Below are positions 12,290 to 22,572 of a stretch of DNA of 64,000 nucleotides, piece by piece (positions within the stretch are counted from its first letter, which is position 1; each line of letters begins with the position of its first letter). Origin of the DNA: Tetmemena sp. SeJ-2015 (taxonomy: Eukaryota; Ciliophora; Spirotrichea; Sporadotrichida; Oxytrichidae); NCBI GenBank assembly GCA_027382625.1, contig JAJKFJ010021013.1, positions 1-64,000 on the forward strand, given 5' to 3'. Both the position numbers and the translations under genes were made by a program. The notes under the pieces are model-generated. The model saw nothing but the letters and a program-made list of their open reading frames with translations. It was not told the origin of the DNA and did no database searches.

Positions 12290-12765
12290 TGGGGGCTCAT
12301 ACGGTCTCCCTCGCAATGCATCACCGGTACTCTCTAGACGTACTGACCACTGACCAGGGGGGCCCACAGCCGATAGCCGCAAGAGGACGCGGGCGTTGCC
12401 ACTCACTGCACAGGGCAATAGGAATCCCTGCCGTTCAAACCCTCCCTGACTGAGGGCGTGAGCTGCCGGTCACTCGAGGTCCTCGGGCGCCATGCCTAGG
12501 GCTCAGTGGACTGGTCAAAGAGAGCGTGCACTCTGCCTCCGGTGTCTGATTCAGGGTGCCTCATAGCGGTAGTCATAGGGTGGCCGCTGTCAGTGTCTAT
12601 TCATCCTCAATATCGATCAAATCCATCTTTTCTCTGATTGCTCTAGTTGCATTGTAGTCGCCGTAGTCGGTGCGTCGTCTGCTGCAACCACTCTTATTTT
12701 ATTTCCCTTTTTTTCAGAGTCAGCTCCATCAGCAACTCCATCTTCCTCCGGAAGTCCTATTTAAT
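12290..12765 (-). repeat. R1 repeat, copy 2 (reverse)
   Basis: Reverse complement of 121-590 over nearly its whole length, including GACCAGTCCACTGAGC and GCCACCCTATGACTACCGCT. The frame on the minus strand starts GLPEEDGVADGADSEKKG and is matched in copy 1 by ELSEEYGVANGADSE. The inferred 5' part of R1 may therefore have been coding. The remainder is not frame-conserved. Confidence 0.75.
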
Positions 12766-12784
12766 AATTTAGTGAAAGTTAATT

Positions 12785-13045
12785 ATGTTTAAAAAAATTA
12801 ATCTATTTAAAAGAGACAGCTCCCCTCTCCACCATTTTGCTCTTAATAAAGTTATTTGTTTTATTATTGTACTTGCAGTTGTAGTAATCGTATTAGGGGT
12901 TATGCTCATCATGCTTAAAATTAATATTTACTTTATTTAAGAAGGGTTGAAGACTATTATTTAATACAAACAAAAGGTTACTTAATTAAAATTGCAGAAT
13001 AGAGCAACTTTATTAATACTACTCCTCTTACAATATATAGAATGA
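12785..13045 (+). CDS. Small single-pass membrane protein candidate
   Basis: ATG 12785 to TGA 13043-13045, 86 codons, using several TAA codons as Gln. The N-terminus is basic (MFKKINLFKRDSS). It is followed by a strong membrane segment (CFIIVLAVVVIVLGVMLIML, about residues 25-45) and a polar Q/K-containing tail. It lies between an R1 copy and the 3' end of a minus-strand gene, and the two genes would be convergent and about 30 bp apart. It could be a real small gene or a chance frame in T-rich DNA; the membrane segment and the clean ATG favour the former only moderately. Confidence 0.35.
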
Positions 13046-13075
13046 ATGAGTAAAAACTAAGCCATAAATAGTTAC

Positions 13076-13500
13076 TCATTTTATGCAATTCACTATTATC
13101 TCTAATTGTTTAATTATTTACTGAGCGTCTGACTCCACGGACATGTACAAATGATGGAAAAGAGGCTGATAGTTGGTGGACATAGCGGCCAACCAGTTGT
13201 CAGAGTCCTTGAAGATACGAGAGAGGTTAGAGACGACTAAACAACCAAAAGACAAAAATAATTATAAACAAGGCTTACCTCCTATGAGATCATCCTGAGT
13301 TCTTCTACCATTGACAGAGAGCGAGATCTCTTAGACCTAACTGCTTCCGTTTCAGTTAAGCCACCTTAGTGATTGGCAGCTCATACCTAAGGAAGAAATT
13401 AGCTGAAAAGGTTTTTGTCCATTGCCCTGCTTAAAGCCCGAGCTACTTGAGGCTATCGGAAGTGATCCAGTATTGACAGCAGTAAAACTTCTAGAAATAA
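13076..13500 (-). CDS. 3' part of a spliced gene, unknown protein
   Basis: Three minus-strand exons join without frame error: 13500-13387, 13336-13279 and 13236-13076, ending in TGA. The introns are 50 bp (GTATGA...TTAG) and 42 bp (GTAAGC...TTAG). The exons sum to 333 nt, so 110 residues plus stop. The first called exon begins at an acceptor-like TTGATTCAG, so the N-terminus lies further upstream or was not identified. Readable stretches are QPQVARALSRAMDKNLFSQF, NGRRTQDDLIGVVSNLSRIF and DNWLAAMSTNYQPLFHHLYM. The protein is probably alpha-helical. TAA/TAG serve as Gln several times. Family not recognised. Confidence 0.6.
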
Positions 13501-14417
13501 CTGAATCAAAAAAGAAGGAAATTAAGCTCAATAGGAAATAATTGTTACTAATAGGATAATTTTACATATTTAATAACCTCGCTCATTATAATAGACCAGA
13601 GAATCATCTTTCAAATTAAAATAAAGCTAATTCATTTAGTGAATAAATTCTTATAATGGGTTTAATAATTATTATACTTATTAAACTGAATTTAATCTCT
13701 GAATAGATTATTTAACTTTTATCCTTAGTTAGGATAGTAATTGGTTTCTTGAATCAGTACTTTAAGTGCTGGTTTTTGAAATTGATTATTAATTTTGTAT
13801 TCCTAATATTTTACTTTACTTTACACTCCATTATCTTCCTAAAAGTTTAATTATTTAAATGTCTTTTTAAATATTACAAATACATCACGCCAAAAATCTA
13901 TATATTTTTATTTCATAAACTACCAAAAATATTTATTGGCCTTTATCTTTTATAAATTTATAAATAATATATTGATTTGTTCTGATATCTAATTTAGTGT
14001 TTTTAAATATAATTGAGTTCTATAAACATTTATAGCGTTCATAAGAATAAAAAAGCGTGAATGATAATATAAGTGAGAATAAAATTAATATGGTCATTAG
14101 CAAAAAAAATAAATGGAGAGTTTAAATTTTATGTCAGTTGAAATGGCTCCAACACTACCGATCTGCAGTTTGATAGATCATCAATCAAAATTAATATTAT
14201 ATTCTGTTTTCATCATCTTCCAGAGCAATCCTCACTAAGATACATGATATGAGCAACTCAGACAATCTAGATTTTTTAATCTACATTTCTAAAATCGCTC
14301 TATATCTATGCTGAGTAGTTCCGAGAAAAAGCTGGGAGGATATATATTCTGAAGATTTAATGCATAATGGAATATTTAAATCATAATTTAAATCGGATTT
14401 ACTTCAACTACCAGCCT

Positions 14418-15107
14418 CGGGGGAAGGCCTTTTCTCGTCATCCACTTTTTTCATGAAAATATTAAAATCACTTTCTATCCTAAAATTACCCAAAAATACC
14501 AATTTTTTAGTCCTCATTCAATTTCAAATGGCCTAATCATTTTGAACCTTCAAGAAATATTCATTTCACAAAAATTAAATTGTAAGGAATGACAATATAA
14601 TTATGAAAAATCTATGCATTCACAAATTGAAGATTTCAAATGTAATAATTAATTTAGAGTACTCTTAACGACCATATCACATTGATCGAGTCCTCTTCAT
14701 TTTTAGACCGCCCCTACAATCATAAAATAAGCTAAAATTTAATATCTAAGTCTATAAGTTAATTATAATTACATACACTTTGTTCTTAGTAGGTATGATA
14801 AATTTTGAAATCCAATTTATTCTAATTGTCATTTAAATATTTCATAATAGAATATAAAGACCTTTGATTATAAATAACTTAAAGCATATTTAAAGGAATT
14901 TCACTCCTACTTGCCTTAAACATAAGTTTGTGTCTTAATTTATCTAAAAATTAAAGCTCTATACTTTTTAAATTAAGAATTTGATAAAGATAGGCCATCT
15001 AAAACTAAATGAGAACTAAAAATTTGATATTTTGGGGTAATTTTAGGCTAGATGGTGATTTTTCATATTTTTATTAAAAAAATGGATGAAGAGGAAAGGC
15101 CCCCCTC
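14418..15107. mobile_element. Fold-back element FB, copy 1 (nested)
   Basis: The left arm has GGGGGAAGGCCTTTTCTCGT then CATCCACTTTTTTCATGAAA; the right arm is its inverse. It is flanked by CAGCCTC on both sides (14412-14418 region and ~15105-15111), a near 8-bp target duplication. The arms are about 100 bp and the interior is AT-rich with no ORF. Same family as 27103-27718, 60368-61189 and 41660-42085. Confidence 0.85.
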
Positions 15108-15557
15108 AGCCTCAAATAATATATATTAATCTAATTTCTAAAAAATGATATTCTCCATAATTTGTTAGATATAATGTTACAAAGCAAATGCTTCCTTGGT
15201 AGAGTTCATCTTAAAGTTTATTATTTATGATCTTCTTACTATCAATATCTTAAAAATGACTCTTCTTTTGAAAATACAATGGCGGTCAAATAACTGCAAA
15301 GTCCACTATCCTTGATTGAATAAACTCAATCTAACTTTTAGCAAAAACGGAAGATAATTAAATTTAATCACAGATACGATAGACAATAATTGTGATTTAA
15401 ATTTATAATAAATTCAAATATATTTTATTCAAATTTTATAAGTTTATATTTGAAGCTTTATCTAGGGATATTTACATTTTAAATTATTAAAGTTATTCAT
15501 ATAATTTATTGATCTGATAAACAATGAGGTCTTTTATTGAGGTAGCAGATTTCTAAT

Positions 15558-15598
15558 TAAAGTAAAGTAAAGTAAAGTAAAGTAAAAGTAAAGTAAAA
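15558..15598 (+). repeat. (AAAGT)n microsatellite
   Basis: Seven or so tandem AAAGT units with one irregular unit, inside the right TIR of the 13730-15675 element. The left TIR has only two units in the inverse sense, so the array expanded on one side. Confidence 0.85.
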
Positions 15599-15675
15599 TT
15601 TTAGGAATATAATTAATAATCAATTTCATTAAATCAGCACTTTCGTACTGTTTATAGAAATCAGTTACTATCCTA

Positions 15676-16590
15676 TGTAAGATTTCTAATTAAATAATTT
15701 AGAGCACTGACATTTACCTGTAATATTTTAAAAGTAGTTTTAAAATATTTAAACCTTTTTTAATTTGGGTATTGTTCATAGAGAAAATTGGATTATGCAA
15801 TATAATTAATTAAATTATTGAAAAATTCCTATATTTTGCTAAAAAAATATAAGTAAAATAGGGTGTTCTATAAATACAAATTGCTTTAATAAAACGAATT
15901 TAGTTATGTCTTTTTTCGATTACAAGTTGGATTACGAATGAAAATGGAAGATTGTTTTAGAAATAGAGTATGAGGAATACATTTAGAAGTCAGTTAAGGA
16001 CTTCATAATGCCTTGTTTGTATAATGATTGTTGCAAAATCATAATAGCTATAGAAATCCAGTTATCAATCAGATTGGCTAAAATAATAATAAATATACCG
16101 AGATATTTTCTTTAAAAATATTATTGCCTCGTTCCTTTGTTTTTATAGTAATTTTTACTTGGGTGCTTAAGAGATGAGTAGTGCAGAAATGGAGAATCAT
16201 ATAAATAGTTTAGGTAATTTAGGATTTATTTATATCTGGTCATTATATTGCAGGCTGTATTTTATTTCAGTTAAATTGAACTATTAGTATTTCACGATAA
16301 CCTAATCCTCTTTCACTTAAAATATTTTTACATTAGAATAGTGAGGAATATAGAAAAGCGTATTATTAGATTATCTTTGATCTGCTTATTTATTAATTAG
16401 ACTTTATAAATTAAAACTATTGCTTTATTATGCTGAATACCAAAGCAAAAGTTATTAAAAGAAGCTATAAAGCATATACAATATTTGTAAAATAATTTAT
16501 AATTTGAGATAGTTTGATTGAGTGCATTAAGGATAAATGAATGATTTATTGCATCACATTATATTATCTATCTCAAGAATATTATAAGTC
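15676..16590. other. AT-rich 5' flank of the kinase gene
   Basis: No coding island. A macronuclear telomere-addition site and promoter for the kinase chromosome would be expected here, but nothing specific can be identified by eye. Confidence 0.4.
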
Positions 16591-19500
16591 ATGGAGAAAA
16601 ATAGTCTAATGCGCAAACAAAGAGTCCCTGGCATCGTCAAGGCATAGTCTTCCCCCGTAGATGAGTTAAGTGAAATCATGGATCAGCTCAACCTCACTGC
16701 CGACTCAGAAACTAAAAAACACTTTGAAAATGGTAACTTACTCCATCCTAATTCAATATAACAATACATTTATAAAATATAAATAGAGAGTATTGAATGA
16801 TTGTTGATAGAGAGTGTTTTCCTTTCTTGCAAAGTCTAAAAGTACAATAAGTATGACTGGAAACAAGAGCGCATTTTCGTGGTGACCGAGAAGAGCATTT
16901 ACTCTCTCAAATAAAAAAGTAACCACATCCCTTCTTTGTTAATATAAGTTGATAGAACTGAGAAGAAAGGTCCCTATCTAATTGCTGGCAGGTATGACTG
17001 TCAGCAAGGATCCTAAATCCAGGGAGTTAGTTATTCACGTCCTGGGAGAGCATGATTTTAGATTTAAATCCGACAGGTAACATTAGAAGTTTTAAATCTA
17101 ATTTAGGCGAGCAGGAATCATGAACGCTATTAAAATTTTCTAAATCAAAAATTAAATTAAATAAAATATTCATTTAGTATTTATATCTACCTATCAGCGG
17201 TAAAGGAGAATATTCCAATCTTTGGGGTCGTAAGTTATGTGTTTAAATTTTTGGTCGCAAAATAATGAATTTGTAAAAAATTTGGCCTAGTATATCTGCG
17301 TCATAGTTTTTTTTCTCAGGATTTTCACTATTTTAATAGAACAATTTAATTAAATATTATTATAAAAAAGTTGCCAATACTTAAATTAATAAAACTTAAC
17401 TCTTATAAAATATATCTGTTGAATAATTGAGGATAATTTTCTTTTCTAATTTAAGTAGTTTCTTAGAATAAAATGAGTGTAAATTTTTAAATTTTTAATT
17501 AAATAAATAAAATTTTAAATTAATTAATATCATTTTTTAAAAAGTTACTCAATTAAATAGTTTATCCATAATAATTTTTTAGTAATTTATGCTAGTTTCA
17601 AGTATGAATTTAGTTTTAGAAACAAATTTAGAAGATAGCAACTTTATTTTATAATTTAAATTTTATTGAAAAATTAATGAAAATATAAGGAAAACGACTC
17701 AATAAATATATTATATATAATTATAAAAGGATTTCAATTTTGAGCATCCTAATAAATAACATTTATAGCATGTCATAATTTTCAGCATAATCTTAATATC
17801 ATAAAAATAATTAAGAATATTGTTCTTCAATATTTTATTTAGATTCTTCAAAAATTTATTAATTTTATAAACATAAATAGAATATCTCAATTGAAAATTT
17901 GCTCAGAAAGGAAAAATTTATGATCTAATCGCTCAATAAAAAAATATAGAAAAAAATTTCTTTACTAAAAAATTAGATGAATATTTAATTTTGAAACTAT
18001 TTAATTTATAAAAGATTTAGCACCTTTAAGAACACAAAAGAATATTATATAAAAATTAAAATTATTCATGGAATTACCTTGAGGAAATTTTTCACTCTAA
18101 GTTATTGTTTATTGAGTAATTTCTTGAAAGACATGACATCAATTTTCTCATTTTCGTCTAAAATTCCAGCAATATTTAACTCATTATTCCTAATCTCATG
18201 CATTTTTATTTTGAAATTGAGGTTAACAGACATCATGAATAGCGCATTCTGAAGAGACTCTATATTAGCCTTAGGTATAGATTTAAGCAAAAAATGCTGA
18301 AAATAAAATAGGTGATGTTGCTTTATTCTGAATATGCCAAAGGTGTAACTCAATTATTATGTATTAATTCATTATAAACAGAAAAAATATTAAATTATTT
18401 AATTCACTCCACCTTTATTTTCCTTAATTTTTATAATTTAATGATAAGCCTTCTTTTAACCGGCGTCAGGTAAATCAAGGGCAAAATTATTTTGTGAATT
18501 TAGCTTCAGGCAGAACGGTTGTTTGGGTCAAACTCTTAAGCAAGATCTAATTTTTCTAGAGCTAATAGACCAATATTCATAAATTGATATTAATTATATT
18601 GACAATCTATTTTTAAACTTCAGTAAATGATATTCTTAATAAAATTTACTAACAATTGATTATTATATTATGAATATTTAGTCTTAATTATTAATTAATT
18701 GAATAGAGACAAAAAACACTGGTGGAATATCAGACTAAGGAGAAAGACGCTTAAAAGGGAATTACTAGAATGCCTTTAGAACTAGCCAGACTGTCTGAAG
18801 AAGACTTGGTAAATCTTGACTAGTTTAGAACTGGAAGCTCTGGATCGGGATCCAACAGTGGGAACAGCTACGATAGAGAGCCTCTTGCAAGATAAATGTC
18901 TTACGGAGTGCCCCAAGTTGAGATAATTACTGATGACTTTGAAAATAATATCAATCACAGAGGCAGAGCCTATATGGCTTCTAAGAATTCTGTTGCCATT
19001 CTTTTATTAAAATAATATACATAATTTATATTACTTACAATATTTCTATTAAAAAAATTATATCTTAAAATTAAGAGTTATAGCAGTCTAATCATGAGAG
19101 AAGATCCTATGGAATTAATCTATTATAAATTATTAACTTTCTTTAAGCAATTAATATTTATAATTCTTGAAGATTCTGACGACGTGATGGGGGATTCGAA
19201 AGAGAAGACAACTTCTCTGTTTTGCAGATCATCTGAGTGCGAGAAGGTAAACTTGGAAGATTTCTAATTGATAAGTGTGATTGGAAGAGGCAACTTTGGT
19301 AAAGTGTACTTAGTTTACCTTCCCCAGACAAAGCAATACTACGCCATGAAGTCCATCAGAAAAGATATTGTTCTCGACAACGATTCTGTGGAAAATATCA
19401 AACTTGAAAAACTCATACTCTTGCAAGTCAACAACCCCTTTATTGTGAGCATGCTCTTCGTATTCCAAAGATCTTACAGAATTTACTTCATCATGGATTA

Positions 19501-20364
19501 CATTAAGTAAGTGCTAATACAAAAATGACTGAATAGTTCTAAGCAATACTCTTATAGGGGAGGAGAGTTATTCCAATAATGAGAGAAGAAAGAAGGTTCA
19601 CAGAATACAGAGTCAAGTTTTATGCTGCATAGATTGCGTTGGCATTAGGCTATCTTCACAAAAGCAAGATTCTGTATAGAGACTTGAAGCCAGAGAATAT
19701 ATTGGTAGATGAGAAAGGATATGTAAGACTCGCAGATTTTGGCTTAGCGAAGCTAGCCCATGAGTCAAACTCATTTTGTGGAACTCCTGAGTACCTCTCT
19801 CCAGAAATGCTACTTGGATGTGGGCACGACCACACCCTGGACTGGTGGGCACTAGGCATCCTGATGTAATAATTATTAAGGATTTCTAATCAAAATCTTT
19901 AGATATGAGATGATAATTGGGATACCTCCCTTCTATGACAAAAACAGAAATAAGATGTTTATGAACATAGAAAACGCTCCTATAAGATGGCCTGATCAAA
20001 CCAAGCACGGTATCAGCGTGTCTGCATTGGCCTAAGACTTGATCCTATCACTGCTGAACAGAGATAGAAAGCAAAGGCTGGGATAGAAAAATGATGTTGA
20101 AGAAGTCTTAGCTCATCCATTTTTCACAGAAATTAACATCAAGAAACTTATTATTTATATTTCAAACTACAAATGAAAAAATTAGACTCCCCTTTTATCC
20201 CAAAAACATTCGACCTTGAAAATTTAAGAAGAAAGACTTCTCTTGTTAATTTCAAAGACCTCTAAGAGACAATTATCCCCTAATAAAAAATAGAGCTAGT
20301 CAGGTAAAAGAACTAGGAGTTTGAAATGTTTGCAGATATAAATGAGTCTGCCATAAAAATCTGA
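16591..20364 (+). CDS. AGC-family serine/threonine kinase with N-terminal PH/TH1-like domain, germline copy with IESs
   Basis: Start ATG 16591, stop TGA 20362-20364. Exonic blocks are 16591-16732, 16811-16918, 16956-17076, 17107-17138+17186-17229, 18707-19003, 19169-19506, 19558-19865, 19903-20146 and 20179-20361. Adding one base missing in the GGELF region gives 606 codons. Residues ~48-150 form a PH/TH1-like domain (KYNKYDWKQERIFVVTEKSI, RRKVPIQLLAGMTVSKDP, ENIPIFGV). The linker is S/G-rich. The kinase domain has glycine loop GRGNFGKV (~286), Lys ~309 in YYAMKS, catalytic YRDLKPEN (Asp ~403), DFG ~421, CGTPEYLSPE, DWWALG and QRLGQ. The AGC tail includes LDSPFIPK and an FEMFADIN hydrophobic-motif-like end. 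It would phosphorylate Ser/Thr of unknown targets. TAA/TAG encode Gln at conserved sites. Paralogue identity (AKT/SGK/PKA-like) is not resolved. Confidence 0.9.
16733..17106 (+). other. Kinase introns 1-3
   Basis: Three GT-AG introns lie at 16733-16810 (78 bp, branch-like CCTAATTC), 16919-16955 (37 bp) and 17077-17106 (30 bp). Each boundary is fixed by keeping the PH-like domain in frame, for example SLKQKK joined to LRRKVPI. Intervening exons are 16811-16918 and 16956-17076. Confidence 0.8.
17139..17189 (+). other. IES 1 in kinase, 47 bp, pointer TCTA
   Basis: TCTA occurs at 17139-17142 and 17186-17189. Removing one copy plus the AT-rich interval (47 bp) changes the frame as required. It creates AIKIFYLSAVKENIPIFGV, the expected end of the PH-like domain. 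There are no GT-AG ends, so an intron is unlikely. Confidence 0.75.
18078..18296 (-). CDS. Minus-strand exon-like segment nested in kinase intron/IES
   Basis: It has an acceptor TTTATTTTCAG before 18296 and a donor GTAATT starting at 18077. The interval is 219 nt (73 codons), fully open with TAA as Gln. Readable parts are LLKSIPKANIESLQNALFMM, HEIRNNELNIAGILDENEKI and VMSFKKLLNKQQLRVKNFLK. It is charged and helical and unlike a chance AT-rich frame. A further minus-strand piece, ALEKLDLAQEFDPNNRSA (18563-18512), resembles a TPR helix pair and may be its upstream exon. It may be a separate gene whose germline segments are nested in the kinase locus. Function not assigned. Confidence 0.5.
18512..18563 (-). 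CDS. TPR-like exon fragment nested in kinase intron/IES
   Basis: The minus-strand frame reads ALEKLDLAQEFDPNNRSA and meets TGA at the end. The FDPNNRSA turn is typical of tetratricopeptide repeats (an A-L...DPNN-A pattern). Too short for certainty; probably part of the same nested gene as 18078-18296. Confidence 0.35.
18998..19168 (+). other. IES 2 in kinase, 165 bp, pointer ATTCTT
   Basis: ATTCTT occurs at 18998-19003 and 19163-19168, exactly 165 bp apart (3 x 55). Excision joins NSVAIL to EDSDDVMGDSKEK in frame. The base composition changes sharply at both repeats. A second repeat pair, ATTCTG (18987/19173), would also keep frame but fits the AT-content boundary less well. Confidence 0.8.
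19507..19902 (+). other. Kinase introns 5 and 6
   Basis: Intron 5 is 19507-19557 (51 bp, GTAAGT...TTATAG), interrupting MDYIK-GGELF. Intron 6 is 19866-19902 (37 bp, GTAATA...TTTAG, branch-like TTCTAAT), between GIL and IYEM. The exon between them carries the catalytic loop. Confidence 0.85.
20143..20178 (+). other. IES 3 in kinase, 32 bp, pointer GAAA
   Basis: GAAA occurs at 20143-20146 and 20175-20178. Removing 32 bp turns an out-of-frame TGA-containing stretch into INIKKKLDSPFIPK, the canonical start of an AGC C-terminal tail. The insert is nearly all A/T and lacks GT-AG ends. Confidence 0.8.
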
Positions 20365-21187
20365 TTTAACTATCTTCACTCTAGACCTCTATCCTAATTT
20401 TAAATTCATACACATTCATTCTTTCTCAAATTTGCTAAATATTTTATTTTAGGTGTCTATTTTTAAATATAAATGATATTGTCACTTATTTAAATTATAT
20501 TAAATAAATATTATTTAAATTAGCATATTCAATGAAATAAACAATTAATCTTAAGAGAAATTTCAAAATATATTATTCAGCAAAATTGTAATTTGTACAT
20601 CCTTAATTGTAAGCAATATATTCAATTTTAAATTCATTATTTAAGAGATAATTTTTTGAAGCCTTGAAATATTGCTTAAAATTTCAACCAATAATATGGA
20701 AAAGAGAGTAAAAAAAACAGAAGCAAAATTAAAATAAATCAATGAAGAAAAATGAATAAAAACTTATTAAACAGTGGAATATAATTTCGAATAAAATTTA
20801 ATTGATTTTTTATTTAAAAATGTCGGGGATACGTATATTATTCAGTTAAATTATTAAACTTTTAATATATGATTCTTTTTATGAAATTTTCATGTATATA
20901 CTTTAGTGAAGCATGATTCATACAATCTCTTAATCTTAATAATTCCTATCTTATTTTCTTTTGGATTATAACTATGAACTGAGATGATAATAATAAAAGC
21001 TGAAATAATCTTACTTTTAAAATGTAAAGGCTTACATATTTTTACTATGAAACTTTTTTACTGCGATCTCTTAAATTCGTTTAAAATTTAAGTAAATCAA
21101 TTTTTTAGTAAATGATGATTATTAAAATATATCATCTTGTAATAATTTTCACCTTAATGCATATCTCTATTATTTAATTTGCAAAAA
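20365..21187. other. AT-rich 3' flank of the kinase
   Basis: No gene. It presumably includes the 3' end of the kinase chromosome and intergenic germline DNA. Confidence 0.4.
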
Positions 21188-21463
21188 ATGTATTCTTTTA
21201 CAAACTAAAGGTGGCGGAAGAGTTTGCAGCTCAAAGCAGAGTCACAATTTCTGATTGAGCCGATAAGGTGCTATATTTTAGAGAGGTTGAACTCAGCCGC
21301 ACTAAAGACAGAAAGCTTAGTCCTCCAGTGTTGCTCTTTGCAACGGTCGCCCTCAGCACTCTTCGCGAAATCTATTGAAGGAAGGCCACCATTTCATGAA
21401 GAGATGACTGGAGGATATGTGAAGGTCTTCTTTCTCGTCTCAAAGCGAGTAACAGAGTCCTGA
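21188..21463 (+). CDS. Small orphan protein, unknown
   Basis: ATG 21188 to TGA 21461-21463, 91 residues in the densest GC block of this stretch. Readable parts are KSLQLKAESQFLIEPIRCYI, ERLNSAALKTESL and RPPFHEEMTGGYVKVFFLV. The minus strand of the same DNA is also largely open with one TGA, so strand choice is uncertain. The plus strand is preferred for its clean ATG and single TGA. It may be one segment of a larger gene. Confidence 0.4.
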
Positions 21464-22006
21464 CCTAGCCTATGATGAAAGTTAGCGTGAGCTGAACGCA
21501 GTTATTCCATTTAAACATAAATGCCTCAAAAGAGTCAAATGAAGAGTAGAAAACAAGATAAGTTATGTAGGTAATAGTAGAAATTATTAAATTTAGATTA
21601 TATTTTCTTAATTTACACTATACTGCTTTGTAACAAATATAGGAAGTAACCTATTCAATATTTATTATAAATAAAAATTCCAAAATAATAATATCTTTCT
21701 ATGCGTATATAAATATAATTAAATTTAGTTTGGTAATTCAAAATAAGTTCCATTTTAGGAAATAAAGCTTAAGCTGAATTAGTTATTCGAGATATTCTTC
21801 AGACTTTTATAAGCTTTATAATAGATATCAATTAATCTTAATCACTGCAAACTTTACTTATATAAAAGAATAAAATAAAACTATTTAAAAATATTACAAT
21901 TTAAATAATTATAGACTGATATATAAGGGAAATAGAAGGTTAAAAGATATTAAAAAAGCCATTACAGATTTAAAAATTATTGTTTTTGCCAAAATGCGAT
22001 TAGTTA
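21464..22006. other. AT-rich spacer
   Basis: Nothing recognised. Confidence 0.4.
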
Positions 22007-22500
22007 TGACTATAGGATGAATATGAGTGCATGATGGTCGATTGATTTGACCTAGAAATACATGCTGACTCAGTCATTGTTCTGTAATTCATATTATAGG
22101 ATGAATACGAATGCAGAATCGGAGATAAGAGTTATTTTTAATAAATTAAATATTAGTCTTTGATTTAAATCCTGATTTTTAGATGGTTAACGCCCAGATC
22201 AGTCATTTTGACACCAAGGTTAGAATCATACAGGTAAACCCTTTTTTATTTAAAAAAAAATTCTAGCAGCAGTACAATAGCAGTAGCAGTAATAGCAATT
22301 TTAAAACAGTTGAGGAGATATTAAAATGAAGAAGATCAATAATATAAGTTAGCGGTAGTTTAAAAATAGGAAAATTTAGAAAATGAACAAGAGATGTTTA
22401 AAAAAATGAGAATTTGACCTGACAAAGTTAGGCTCAAAAGTACGCAATTAAAGATGTTCTTTTAATTATATTTTTAATTCTTAAACTAATATATTCTTTA
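22007..22500 (+). repeat. R5 SINE-like repeat with tRNA-like boxes, copy 1
   Basis: Starts near TAGGATGAATACGAATGCAG (22093). It is preceded at 22015 by a related partial end, TAGGATGAATATGAGTGCAT. At 22180-22240 it carries TTTAGATGGTTAACGCCC and AAGGTTAGAATC, which resemble the A and B boxes of a tRNA gene at normal spacing. A CAG/CAA-like trinucleotide tract (22264-22300) and an AAAAGTACGCAATTAAAGAT block follow. All parts recur in order at 58640-59060. The acceptor and T stems do not pair properly, so it is not a functional tRNA. Inferred Pol III-derived SINE. Confidence 0.6.
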
Positions 22501-22572
22501 TATTAAATTTCTGTAATCTCTTCATTTTCTACTTCTTTATTACACTTTAAATATATATTTTATTTTATATAA

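Larger units (their letters stand above)
13730..15675. mobile_element. ~1.95-kb element with ~100-bp terminal inverted repeats
   Basis: The left terminus TAGGATAGTAATTGGTTTCT and the right terminus (reverse complement TAGGATAGTAACTGATTTCT) match over about 100 bp. The match includes TGAAATTGATTATTAATT and the inner TTTTACTTTACTTTA block. A single related end occurs at 24180-24290. No transposase frame was seen. A fold-back element (14418-15107) sits inside it, so this element is older at this locus. Confidence 0.75.
17230..18706 (+). other. Kinase intron 4 enlarged by germline-limited DNA
   Basis: Donor GTAAGT at 17230 and acceptor GAATAG at 18706 are in matching phase 0 and join IFGV to RQKTLVEYQTKEK. 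At 1477 bp it is about 20 times longer than the other introns of this gene (30-78 bp). Most of it is therefore probably an IES or other germline-limited insert within a short intron. Its exact pointers were not identified. It contains minus-strand coding-like segments at 18078-18296 and 18512-18563. Confidence 0.6.

Noticed and set aside
17146..18715. CAAAAA direct repeats as pointers for the large kinase insert
   Set aside because: Their spacing (1564 bp) breaks the reading frame, whereas TCTA plus GT-AG junctions keep it.
19613..19859. Minus-strand ORFs over the kinase catalytic exon
   Set aside because: Antisense shadows of the conserved YRDLKPEN/DFG exon.
22169..22240. A functional tRNA gene
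   Set aside because: A- and B-box-like words are present but acceptor and T stems do not pair; treated as a SINE-like head.
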